Source of the DNA: an uncultured Bacteroidota bacterium
GTDB taxonomy: Bacteria > Bacteroidota > Bacteroidia > Flavobacteriales > Flavobacteriaceae
NCBI GenBank assembly: GCA_902586905.1
Contig: CACIJH010000004.1
Span: 27,488 to 91,487, forward strand
Direction of reading: 5' to 3'
DNA length: 64,000 nucleotides
This document shows positions 28,924 through 38,073 of the stretch, piece by piece; the stretch's first letter is position 1, and each line of letters opens with the position of its first letter. Made by a program: the position numbers and the translations under genes. Under the pieces are notes generated by a model. That model had not been told where the DNA came from and did not search any database. It saw nothing but the letters and a program-made list of their open reading frames with translations.

Positions 28924-29082
28924 TTTACAAATGTATACAAATGTGAGTATTGGGAATAGATAAGTAAATATACAACTATTCCATAAGCTTCCAAATGGTA
29001 TTTTATATCATATATTACTTTATATAAATGCTGTAATTTATTGATAATTAGGTATTTAATTAAAATAAATTAGAAATCATAT

Positions 29083-29132
29083 ACAATTGTAACGATTTAC
29101 AATTGTTTTTGTTTCTATTAGTAAACAATTGT
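29083..29132. promoter_or_regulatory. Array of three ACAATTGT palindromes (putative operators)
   Basis: ACAATTGT at 29083-29090, 29099-29106 and 29125-29132. Confidence 0.45.
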
Positions 29133-29150
29133 AACTTTTTACTGTTTACT

Positions 29151-29178
29151 TTTGTAACTCGGATTCTGTTTACATTTG
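29151..29178 (+). promoter_or_regulatory. Putative Bacteroidota-type promoter (TTG ... TACATTTG)
   Basis: TTTTG near 29150 and TACATTTG (fits TAnnTTTG) at 29171-29178, just before the M14 peptidase ATG at 29197. Confidence 0.45.
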
Positions 29179-29196
29179 CATACAATAACGCATGAC

Positions 29197-30273
29197 ATGA
29201 ACCCATTGCACTCATCTTTTGTTGAACATCAGTTGTCAGGTAGATACATTTGCAACACACTCATAGAGCCTTTGCTGTCTGCATACAATACTACTGTTAT
29301 TGGGCATAGTGAGTCTGGTTTGCCCATTCATCGCATTCGTATAGGCACTGGCAAAACAAAGGTGATGATGTGGTCTCAGATGCACGGAAATGAGTCAACA
29401 ACCACCAAGAGTCTCTTTGATCTGTTACGATATTTACAAGCAGACAAAAGTTTACTCAAAACCTTTCAGCTTTCGATTATCCCTATCCTCAACCCTGATG
29501 GGGCAAAGGCATACACTCGGTTCAATGCCAATCAAGTTGATCTCAACAGAGATGCGATAGACTTATCTCAAATCGAAAGTCGTGTGCTGCGCAAGGAGTT
29601 TGATGAATTTTCACCTGATTATGCATTCAATCTACATGATCAGCGTACCATTTTTGGCGTTGAGGCTAAACCAGCAACACTTTCGCTGTTGGCCCCTGCT
29701 TTCGATACAGAACGAAGTTTTAACGACTGTAGAACCAAAGCAGCACAGTTGGCAGCAAGTGTTTTTCAGGGGTTTCAATCATCGTCCATTGCTGCGCAAA
29801 TCGGACGTTTTGACGACCAATTCAATCCAAACTGTGTAGGAGACGCTTTTCAATCCTTAGGTGTGCCTACATTACTGATTGAAGCAGGTCACTTTCAAGA
29901 TGATTATCATCGTGAGCAGACAAGAGCGTTTGTTTTCAACGCTTACGTATTGGCACTACAAGCCATCGCTACTTCCACTTTTGCTGATGCTTCGATTTAT
30001 CACTCCATACCTGAAAACAGAAAGATATTTTTCGATTATCTTCTTAGAAACGTTCGCTATGTCGATCATGGCAATGAAAAAACAGCAGACGTTGGTTTGC
30101 AATACAAAGAGGTTTTAAACAGCAATCAAATCGAGTTTCATGCTGTTTTTGCTGCTTCGGGAGATTTATCTGATTCTCATGGTCATATCGAGCCCAATTG
30201 TGAAAATCTTGAGCCTTTTTCTTTTAAAATCGAAGAATCCGCACAAAACTTGCTGAAATCATTGAATTTATAA
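29197..30273 (+). CDS. M14-family zinc carboxypeptidase
   Basis: MWSQMHGNEST (HxxE), FNLHDQ, LLIEAGH; ATG at 29197 preferred over upstream TTG. Confidence 0.85.
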   Translation: MNPLHSSFVEHQLSGRYICNTLIEPLLSAYNTTVIGHSESGLPIHRIRIGTGKTKVMMWSQMHGNESTTTKSLFDLLRYLQADKSLLKTFQLSIIPILNPDGAKAYTRFNANQVDLNRDAIDLSQIESRVLRKEFDEFSPDYAFNLHDQRTIFGVEAKPATLSLLAPAFDTERSFNDCRTKAAQLAASVFQGFQSSSIAAQIGRFDDQFNPNCVGDAFQSLGVPTLLIEAGHFQDDYHREQTRAFVFNAYVLALQAIATSTFADASIYHSIPENRKIFFDYLLRNVRYVDHGNEKTADVGLQYKEVLNSNQIEFHAVFAASGDLSDSHGHIEPNCENLEPFSFKIEESAQNLLKSLNL

Positions 30274-30348
30274 AACGATTTACAATAAATTAGCATATAA
30301 AATACATTAAATTCAAAGAATTTTTACTTTATTTGCAAAAAATATAAT

Positions 30349-30828
30349 ATGAGTAAAATGAAATTGGACGAAATCGATCATCAGATATTAGATATCCTTA
30401 TCGATAATATGCGAACTCCTTTTACCGATATTGCAAAAAAGCTTTTGATTTCTGCAGGTACAGTACATGTTCGCGTCAAAAAAATGGAAGATGCTGGCAT
30501 CATCAAAGGTTCATCCTTGACTCTTGATTATAAAAAGTTAGGTTATTCATTTATTGCCTATATTGGCATCTATCTTGAAAAAACGCACCAGACCAAATAT
30601 GTCTTGGAGCGACTTTCGGAAATCCCCAACGTCACTGTTGCACATATTACGACTGGAAAATTTAACATTTATTGTAAAGTGCGTGCAAAAAGCACAGAGC
30701 ACGCCAAAGAAATCATCTTTTCAATCGATGATATTGATGGTATTTTGCGTACCGAAACGATGATTTCACTAGAGGAGAGCATCAATGATAAAAAGCGTTT
30801 GATGCACACCATTTTTCAAGAACTCTAA
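30349..30828 (+). CDS. Lrp/AsnC-family transcriptional regulator
   Basis: LDEIDHQILDILIDNMRTPFTDIAKKLLISAGTVHVRVKKMEDAGIIKG. Confidence 0.93.
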   Translation: MSKMKLDEIDHQILDILIDNMRTPFTDIAKKLLISAGTVHVRVKKMEDAGIIKGSSLTLDYKKLGYSFIAYIGIYLEKTHQTKYVLERLSEIPNVTVAHITTGKFNIYCKVRAKSTEHAKEIIFSIDDIDGILRTETMISLEESINDKKRLMHTIFQEL

Positions 30829-30848
30829 GAGGATAACAACACAGTTTG

Positions 30849-30880
30849 AACCCTCTTACGACAAGTTCGAGGGTTTTTTA
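30849..30880 (+). terminator. Rho-independent terminator-like hairpin
   Basis: AACCCTC-(13 nt)-GAGGGTTTTTT. Confidence 0.75.
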
Positions 30881-30894
30881 ATGATATATAATTA

Positions 30895-33456
30895 ATGGCA
30901 CAAAAAACAAAATTAGAACGTTTCGAAAACGAAGTCATTTCGAGATTTCAACTGTATAACAGTGTGTTTTCGACACTCCCATATTCCCATATTACCAAGA
31001 CCTCAACGCTACTCCCTTTCTTCACTGAATTTTGCTCACACGGGTTTGATCAGAATAAGAATCCAATAGAAATAGTCGAGGATTTTTTTGAACAGTACTA
31101 CCCAAACAACTCTGAGAAAGACAACATCGACATTTTGTTTCGATTGATTCAGTTTATCGAACGTCAAGTGGTGCTCTTTGATGCCATAGAGGATGCTGCC
31201 TTTACTGAGGTCAATAATTTTAGTGGTCGTGGAACTTTGCGAAGCTCCAAAGAAGAAGCTGCAGAAAAAACAAAAACAGCTGCCTTAAAAGACTATCTCA
31301 ACAATTTTAAGGTTCGACCAGTGTTAACTGCACACCCAACACAGTTTTACCCTGGTTCAGTATTAGGAATCATTACAGACCTATCAGCAGCGATTAAGGC
31401 CAATGATCTGCCGATCATTAAACTCTTGCTTGCGCAGTTGGGGCGTACACCCTTTTTCAAAAAAGAAAAGCCTTCACCCCTCGATGAAGCGAGAAGTTTG
31501 ATGTGGTACCTAGATAACGTCTTTTATCACTCTGTCAGCAATATTCATCAGTATATCAAAAACAATATTTTTGATGGGAAGGATTTTGAAAACCCTCTCA
31601 TCAACCTTGGATTTTGGCCTGGTGGTGATCGTGATGGAAATCCTTTTGTGACGACAGATATTACGATTAAAACAGCACAGGGGTTACGTGCCAATGTGAT
31701 TCGAAATTACTATCGAGATGTTCGGAAATTGCGTCGAAGACTCACTTTCAAAGGGGTTGAGGAAATTGCGATTGAAATCGAAACGAAACTGTACAACAGT
31801 ATTTTTAGTAAAAAAGAACAGCCAGAAATCTCTCTTTCTGACCTAAAAGCAAAGCTTCATGAAATTCACCAGCTTTTGGTATCGGATTATCACAGCATGT
31901 TTGCAAAAGAAGTCGACGCGTTGATCAATAAGGTCAACACCTTTGGTTATCACTTTGCAAGCCTTGATATTCGTCAAGACTCGAGGGTTCATCACGAGGC
32001 GTTTATGACATTGCTAAAAGGCGCACAAAAGCAAGGAGTTGTCAGTAAAGAGGTGGATTATCTACAACTTGATGAGTCAGAAAAAATTGACTTCCTCACG
32101 ACTCTAAAAGGAGATTTGCTTCCTGAAAAATTTTCGGATGATCTTGTGAATAAAACTCTTGGTTCTATTCGAGCGATACAAAAGATTCAATCACAAAATG
32201 GAGAACTCGGTTGTCATCGATACATCATCAGCAACAACCAAACTGCACAAAACATTTTTGAGGTTTTTGCGATGATACGCTTGAGCAATTGGGAATCACC
32301 AACTGTAGATGTTGCACCACTTTTTGAAACTATTTCAGACTTGAGTATTGCTCCAAAAGTGATGGACGTGGTGTATAGTGACCCTACCTATCGCAATCAT
32401 TTGCGTACTCGAGGCGATAAACAAACCATCATGCTAGGGTTTTCTGATGGCACCAAAGATGGTGGATATCTCATGGCAAATTGGAGTATTTTTCGTGCCA
32501 AGGAAGAACTTACAGAGGTATCTCGAAAGCATGGTGTGAAAGCATTATTCTTCGATGGTCGGGGAGGGCCTCCAGCTCGTGGGGGTGGAAACACGCATCA
32601 ATTCTATGCGTCTTTGGGCGAGAGTATTGAGTCGGATGAAATTCAAATTACAGTTCAAGGCCAAACGATTAGTTCCAATTTTGGTACGATCAACTCTTGT
32701 CAGTATAACCTCGAGCAGTTGTTGAGCTCAGGGATTGCCAATCGGGTGTTTAATAACAGCTCTTCTGAATTTTCTGATGAGGATCGCCAAACGATGGTAG
32801 AACTTGCAGAGACGAGTTATCAAGCCTATCAAGATTTTAAATCACATCCTAAGTTTTTGCCTTATTTGGAACACATGAGTACGCTTAAGTTTTATGCAAA
32901 AACCAATATCGGAAGTCGTCCAAGTAAAAGAGGGAAATCAAAGTCATTGGATTTTTCTGCTCTTCGTGCCATCCCATTTGTGGGCAGCTGGAGTCAGTTG
33001 AAGCAAAACGTACCTGGCTTTTATGGGGTAGGTCTTTCGCTTGAAAAATTTGAAGAATCAGGTCGTTTTGATCAAGTGATGTCATTATACGAAAACAACG
33101 CCTTTTTCAGAACCTTGGTTTACAATTCAATGATGAGCCTCACCAAATCATTTTTCAAACTCACTGCTTATATGCAAAATGATCCTGAATATGGTCCATT
33201 TTGGGATCAGATTCACGATGAATATCAACGTGCCAAGAAGTACTTATTGAAGCTTACTGGGCAGTCAGAATTGATGGAAAACGAGCCAGCAGGTAAAGCC
33301 TCAATTATGATGCGTGAAAAGATTGTGTTACCTCTGTTGACAATTCAACAGTATGCATTGGGTAAGCTCCATCAAAAAGGAAGTGATGAGGTACTCGAAA
33401 AGATGGTCACTCGTTCGTTGTTTGGCAATATCAATGCAAGTCGAAACTCTGCTTAA
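30895..33456 (+). CDS. ppc: Phosphoenolpyruvate carboxylase
   Basis: VRPVLTAHPTQ, GFWPGGDRDGNPFVT, FDGRGGPPARGGGNTHQF. Confidence 0.92.
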   Translation: MAQKTKLERFENEVISRFQLYNSVFSTLPYSHITKTSTLLPFFTEFCSHGFDQNKNPIEIVEDFFEQYYPNNSEKDNIDILFRLIQFIERQVVLFDAIEDAAFTEVNNFSGRGTLRSSKEEAAEKTKTAALKDYLNNFKVRPVLTAHPTQFYPGSVLGIITDLSAAIKANDLPIIKLLLAQLGRTPFFKKEKPSPLDEARSLMWYLDNVFYHSVSNIHQYIKNNIFDGKDFENPLINLGFWPGGDRDGNPFVTTDITIKTAQGLRANVIRNYYRDVRKLRRRLTFKGVEEIAIEIETKLYNSIFSKKEQPEISLSDLKAKLHEIHQLLVSDYHSMFAKEVDALINKVNTFGYHFASLDIRQDSRVHHEAFMTLLKGAQKQGVVSKEVDYLQLDESEKIDFLTTLKGDLLPEKFSDDLVNKTLGSIRAIQKIQSQNGELGCHRYIISNNQTAQNIFEVFAMIRLSNWESPTVDVAPLFETISDLSIAPKVMDVVYSDPTYRNHLRTRGDKQTIMLGFSDGTKDGGYLMANWSIFRAKEELTEVSRKHGVKALFFDGRGGPPARGGGNTHQFYASLGESIESDEIQITVQGQTISSNFGTINSCQYNLEQLLSSGIANRVFNNSSSEFSDEDRQTMVELAETSYQAYQDFKSHPKFLPYLEHMSTLKFYAKTNIGSRPSKRGKSKSLDFSALRAIPFVGSWSQLKQNVPGFYGVGLSLEKFEESGRFDQVMSLYENNAFFRTLVYNSMMSLTKSFFKLTAYMQNDPEYGPFWDQIHDEYQRAKKYLLKLTGQSELMENEPAGKASIMMREKIVLPLLTIQQYALGKLHQKGSDEVLEKMVTRSLFGNINASRNSA

Positions 33457-34496
33457 TCAGCATAAAATCGAAAAGCTGCATCGATATCTTCTTCGCTGAC
33501 AAGGCAATCGATGACAGCTGAGCCTATTGCTTTGAGCAAAACGAATCTTATCTCACTTGATTCATTTTTTTTGTCGTGTTTGAGCAAAGCTTTGATAGCC
33601 GATCGATCACTGTCATCAAATGAAATAGAATCGAAAATTGAAGAAAAAACAGCTTTGATTTGATCCCTTTCTTCGATGGATAAGTTTGTTGTTCGATAGG
33701 ACAATTCGGCTTCCATCACCATTCCAATAGCAATCGCTTCGCCATGCAACAAGTGCTGCGCAGCGGGATGATTGAGGAAATGAGTCTCAATCGCATGACC
33801 TAAAGTATGACCATAGTTGAGAATTTTGCGTAATCCTTTTTCGTAGGGGTCCTCAGAAACCACTTTGCGTTTGATCTCAACAGAGTGACGAATATGATTT
33901 GAAATAGGGCTATTTACTACATCAAGTTGCTCTGTTGCTAGGTCTAAAAAATAATCAGCATCTGCAATCAATCCATGTTTCAGCATTTCTGCATAACCAC
34001 TTCTAAATTCATTGCTTGGCAATGTTGTGAGAAAGCTATCGTCGATCACAACAAATGCTGGCTCTCGAATGATACCAATCTGATTTTTTAACCCCTGAAA
34101 ATCAACTCCGGTTTTGCCACCAACTGAAGCATCAACCATTGCCAGTAGAGAAGTAGGAATGTTGATAAAGTCAATTCCTCTTTTGTATGTACAGGCCACA
34201 AAACCACCCAAATCTGTCACAACTCCACCCCCTAGATTGAGCAGCAAACTGTTTCGATCGGCACCTTGTTCAGACAAGGATGACCAAAGGTGTTCACAAG
34301 TTTCAATATGTTTGTTTGCTTCGCCAGCATCCATCGTTAGCAAGGTGTATGGATGCGAAAAATGCTGATCGAAATGGGATAAACAATGTGACTTGGTGTT
34401 TTGGTCCACAAGAACAAATACAGAGGAGTAGCTCTTTTCTACAATTGTGTCGCTGAGTTGTTTCCAGCCATTATCATGATAAAAAATAGTACTCAT
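33453..34496 (-). CDS. aroB: 3-dehydroquinate synthase
   Basis: NLGGGVVTDLGGFVACTYKRGIDFINIPTSLLAMVDASVGGKTGVD; start MSTIFYHDNGWKQLSD at 34496. Confidence 0.95.
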   Translation of the reverse strand: MSTIFYHDNGWKQLSDTIVEKSYSSVFVLVDQNTKSHCLSHFDQHFSHPYTLLTMDAGEANKHIETCEHLWSSLSEQGADRNSLLLNLGGGVVTDLGGFVACTYKRGIDFINIPTSLLAMVDASVGGKTGVDFQGLKNQIGIIREPAFVVIDDSFLTTLPSNEFRSGYAEMLKHGLIADADYFLDLATEQLDVVNSPISNHIRHSVEIKRKVVSEDPYEKGLRKILNYGHTLGHAIETHFLNHPAAQHLLHGEAIAIGMVMEAELSYRTTNLSIEERDQIKAVFSSIFDSISFDDSDRSAIKALLKHDKKNESSEIRFVLLKAIGSAVIDCLVSEEDIDAAFRFYAD

Positions 34497-34586
34497 AAAG
34501 TATTTGATATTGTTTTTTCCAATATGATGCAAAAGTAACCCAAATGTTTTATTTTTAAATGTTGTAAAGCGAACATTTGTTATACG

Positions 34587-35768
34587 ATGCGTGATATGTT
34601 TAACAACACTTATGAAGCATTTGGTCATCGATCAGATAAAGAGTTAAAACATTTGGTTTGGCTATTCAGATTGCTTTCCAACAAGTGGATTTCAAGCGTT
34701 GGAATTATGATAATGAAAAGCTTTGGTCATCTTCGATTGTCTGTGGTGCAACGTCTTCAACGATGGTTATTTAAGCCCTTTTACGCTGGAACGACTCTGC
34801 AGGAGTCTGAGCAAACAGTAGCGCAGTTGTCGAATTACGATGTGTTTTCTTATCTCAATTATGCAATAGAGGATAGCTGGGATGAAAAGGAATTTGATAA
34901 GAACAGTCAAATCGTTCAAAAGTTATTGTTGCACGCAGCATCAGCAAAAAATGTTCCTTTTAGTGTGTGTAAGGCAACTTCGTTTGGTCACAAGCATTTA
35001 TTTCAAAAAATAAATGCGCAACAACCTTTAACAGATGATGAAAAACATACACTTGAAAGAATTATCAATCGTTTTCGTGAATGCTGTAAGGTGGCAAAAG
35101 CACATGATGTTGGTTTGCTGATTGACGCTGAGGAGTACAATATGCAATTTGCTGTTGATCAAATTGTTATGGATTTGATGAAAGAGTTTAACACCTCCAA
35201 AGCAGTTGTCTATAACACAATCCAACTGTACTTGGTCGATGGAAATGATCGCTTACAGCAGATGCACTCTCGTGCAACAACAGAGTCGTTTCATCTCGGT
35301 CTGAAATTGGTTCGAGGCGCTTATATGCAAAAGGAACGCAAAAGAGCTCAAAAACTCGACCTTCCTAGTCCCATCTGCGAAACCAAATCTGACACAGATG
35401 CAAACTTCAACCAAGCAGTTGCATATTGCCTCGATCATCTTTCGAATATTTCCATTTTGTTGGGATCACACAACGAATACAGTATGATTTTGGCAACTGA
35501 AATAATGAAAAAAAACAAAATCAAAAGTTGGGACGAGCGTGTGTGGTATAGCCAATTGCTCGGCATGAGTGATCACATCACCTTTATCCTTGCCAAAAAA
35601 GGCTATAATGTCGTCAAATTTGTACCCTTTGGACCCTTGGAGAAGTTAATTCCTTACCTGACGAGAAGAGCTGAAGAAAATACTGCCATCACTGGACAAA
35701 CAAGTAGAGAGTTAGCGTTGCTTCAAAAGGAAATTAAAAGAAGATCTACTTTGGCGAAAGCTTTGTGA
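34587..35768 (+). CDS. Proline dehydrogenase
   Basis: VGLLIDAEEYNMQ, KLVRGAYMQKERKRA, YLTRRAEEN. Confidence 0.9.
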   Translation: MRDMFNNTYEAFGHRSDKELKHLVWLFRLLSNKWISSVGIMIMKSFGHLRLSVVQRLQRWLFKPFYAGTTLQESEQTVAQLSNYDVFSYLNYAIEDSWDEKEFDKNSQIVQKLLLHAASAKNVPFSVCKATSFGHKHLFQKINAQQPLTDDEKHTLERIINRFRECCKVAKAHDVGLLIDAEEYNMQFAVDQIVMDLMKEFNTSKAVVYNTIQLYLVDGNDRLQQMHSRATTESFHLGLKLVRGAYMQKERKRAQKLDLPSPICETKSDTDANFNQAVAYCLDHLSNISILLGSHNEYSMILATEIMKKNKIKSWDERVWYSQLLGMSDHITFILAKKGYNVVKFVPFGPLEKLIPYLTRRAEENTAITGQTSRELALLQKEIKRRSTLAKAL

Positions 35769-36081
35769 AGTAGGCAATGCTGTCACAATTTTTAACATCA
35801 TATTCAACTTCTGATAAGCGTAATCGATAGACATTACAGCTATCAATCCCCACTACACTTTGAGAAAATACAATATCACCACCTTTCAAAAAGTCCAATC
35901 GATTGATACTGTCTTGCATAGGGGGTGTAAATACCCATTCCTTTTTAAAAAAATCATTGATGACTCTTGCATCAAGACCATAAGTGCAGCGAGTGTTTTT
36001 ACCTCCTAAAAAAAATAGCAACAACACTATCCCAACAGAAAAGCCCCCCAAATAATAAGATAATCGTTTTAAAAAACTCAT
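35746..36081 (-). CDS. Hypothetical single-TM protein
   Basis: 111 aa, N-terminal TM helix; 4-nt overlap with tsaE. Confidence 0.6.
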   Translation of the reverse strand: MSFLKRLSYYLGGFSVGIVLLLFFLGGKNTRCTYGLDARVINDFFKKEWVFTPPMQDSINRLDFLKGGDIVFSQSVVGIDSCNVYRLRLSEVEYDVKNCDSIAYFTKLSPK

Positions 36082-36482
36082 TGGAAGGTTAATTTTCGTT
36101 TGTGTTCATCAATCAGTTCGATATGTATATGATGGCATTCCCCTTCGATAGCTTTAGCAACCATCTCTGGCCATTCAATCAAGCATAAGTCAGCTGTTTG
36201 TATATAGTCTTCAAAACCAAGTTGCTCCAATTCATCTTCTTTTTCCAAACGATAAAGATCCATGTGAATGACTTCTCCTTTGGTGGTTGTGTATTGATGC
36301 ACTAATCCAAATGTTGGACTGCTAACAGTGTCTTTACTTCCCAACTGCGATACTATGGATTGAATCAAAGTGGTTTTACCACTTCCCATTTGCCCCTCAA
36401 ACGCTACAATAGGGTAGGTAAATGAATGGGTCAGTTGTCGAGCAACATCGTCGATTTCTTGTAGTGAGTATTCAATTACCAT
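36078..36482 (-). CDS. tsaE: tRNA threonylcarbamoyladenosine biosynthesis ATPase TsaE
   Basis: FEGQMGSGKTTLIQSI Walker A, SSPTFGLVHQY, HMDLYRLE. Confidence 0.93.
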   Translation of the reverse strand: MVIEYSLQEIDDVARQLTHSFTYPIVAFEGQMGSGKTTLIQSIVSQLGSKDTVSSPTFGLVHQYTTTKGEVIHMDLYRLEKEDELEQLGFEDYIQTADLCLIEWPEMVAKAIEGECHHIHIELIDEHKRKLTFQ

Positions 36483-36496
36483 GTTGTAAAAATACT

Positions 36497-38050
36497 TTAC
36501 TTGGGGGAAAGCACAGCAAATGGAATCAGCATTTCTTCAAGAGAAACACCACCATGTTGGTAGGTATTTCTGTAAAAATTCACAAAATGATTATAATTAG
36601 AGGGGTAAATCAGATATTTATCTTCTGTTGCAAAAGTAAAACTGCTCGAGAGGTTGATTTTTGGCAATCCAATCTCTTCCGGGTTTAAAACTGTATATAG
36701 ATTTTTATCGTCAGAATTGAGTCGTTTTCCTGTTTTATACCTAATGTTTGTACTCGACTCACGATCACCTAAAATTCTAGATGGCTGTCGCACATTGATG
36801 GTTCCATGATCAGTGGTGATCATCAGTGTAAATCCAAGAGATTGCGCACGCTTTATGATTTCAAACAGAGGTGAGTTCTGAAACCAAGTGGCAGTGAGCG
36901 ATCGAAATGCCTTGTCAGAAGATGCGAGTTCTTTAATGATTTCCATCTCGGTTTTGGCATGCGAAATAACATCAACAAAATTATAGACAACCACACAAAG
37001 ATCATTGTCAGATTCATTTTGGAGCTGGGCTGCCAGTTTATTCCCCTGATCTTGACGATTGATTTTGTGATAACTGAACGAAATATCTCTTTCTAAAGCA
37101 GAAAATTGTGCTGCCAAAAGCTCTTTTTCAAAGAGATTTTTACCTCCAGCATCTGTATCATCTTTCCAAAGATCGGGGTATAATCGTTTGATGTTGACAG
37201 GCAATTCGCCAGCAAATAGTGCATTTCTGGCATATTGAGTGGCAGTGGGTAAAATGCTACTGCAGATCTGTTCTTCTTGTAACTTGTAAAAAGGTGAAAG
37301 GTGTGTTTGCAACACTCGCCACTGATCGAGACGAAGGTTGTCTATCACAACGAGCAAGGTTGTTGTGTCTTTGCTCAATTTGTCAAGTACCAATTTCTCA
37401 ATCATCTGATGAGACATCACCAAAGGACTTCCCCCATTGACCAAATCTTCGTAATTTGAAGATATATATTTGGAAAACATATGATTGGCTTCTGATTTCT
37501 GATGATTCAAAATCTCATGCAAATCACTTGACTCCATCGCATCTATTTCAAGCTCCCAAAAACACAGTTTTTGATAAATCGCTGACCAGTCTTCATAATC
37601 ATTTGCTCGACTGATATCGATATTTAGCTCTTGAAACGAACGTTGATAGTCCATTGTCGTTTTTTCAGCGACCAGTCTGGAGTTGTCCAAGTTCTTTTTT
37701 AATGAAAGTAAGATTTGATTTGGGTTCACTGGTTTGATCAAGTAGTCTGCTATTTTTGCGCCAATGGCTTCTTCCATCAAAGTTTCTGCCTCACTTTTGG
37801 TAATCATTATCACTGCCAAATTTGGATAAATCTGCTTGATTTCACTCAAGACAGCTAATCCATCCATGCCTGGCATATTCTCATCTAAAAGGACGATGTC
37901 AAAAGGCTTTTCTTTGACCAAATCCAAGGCATCAGGACCATTTGCACAAGGATGAACTGCATATCCTTTCTCTTCCAAAAAATGAATGTGTGGCTGCAAA
38001 CGGGTAATTTCATCATCTACCCACAACACCTGTATCAGTTCCATATTCAT
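36497..38050 (-). CDS. porX: PorX: response regulator fused to PglZ/alkaline-phosphatase-like domain
   Basis: Receiver domain VLWVDDEITRL...VLLDENMPGMDGL plus VIDNLRLDQWR and MITTDHGTINVRQP. Confidence 0.93.
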   Translation of the reverse strand: MNMELIQVLWVDDEITRLQPHIHFLEEKGYAVHPCANGPDALDLVKEKPFDIVLLDENMPGMDGLAVLSEIKQIYPNLAVIMITKSEAETLMEEAIGAKIADYLIKPVNPNQILLSLKKNLDNSRLVAEKTTMDYQRSFQELNIDISRANDYEDWSAIYQKLCFWELEIDAMESSDLHEILNHQKSEANHMFSKYISSNYEDLVNGGSPLVMSHQMIEKLVLDKLSKDTTTLLVVIDNLRLDQWRVLQTHLSPFYKLQEEQICSSILPTATQYARNALFAGELPVNIKRLYPDLWKDDTDAGGKNLFEKELLAAQFSALERDISFSYHKINRQDQGNKLAAQLQNESDNDLCVVVYNFVDVISHAKTEMEIIKELASSDKAFRSLTATWFQNSPLFEIIKRAQSLGFTLMITTDHGTINVRQPSRILGDRESSTNIRYKTGKRLNSDDKNLYTVLNPEEIGLPKINLSSSFTFATEDKYLIYPSNYNHFVNFYRNTYQHGGVSLEEMLIPFAVLSPK

Positions 38051-38073
38051 ATATTTGTATAAATTCTAAATCT

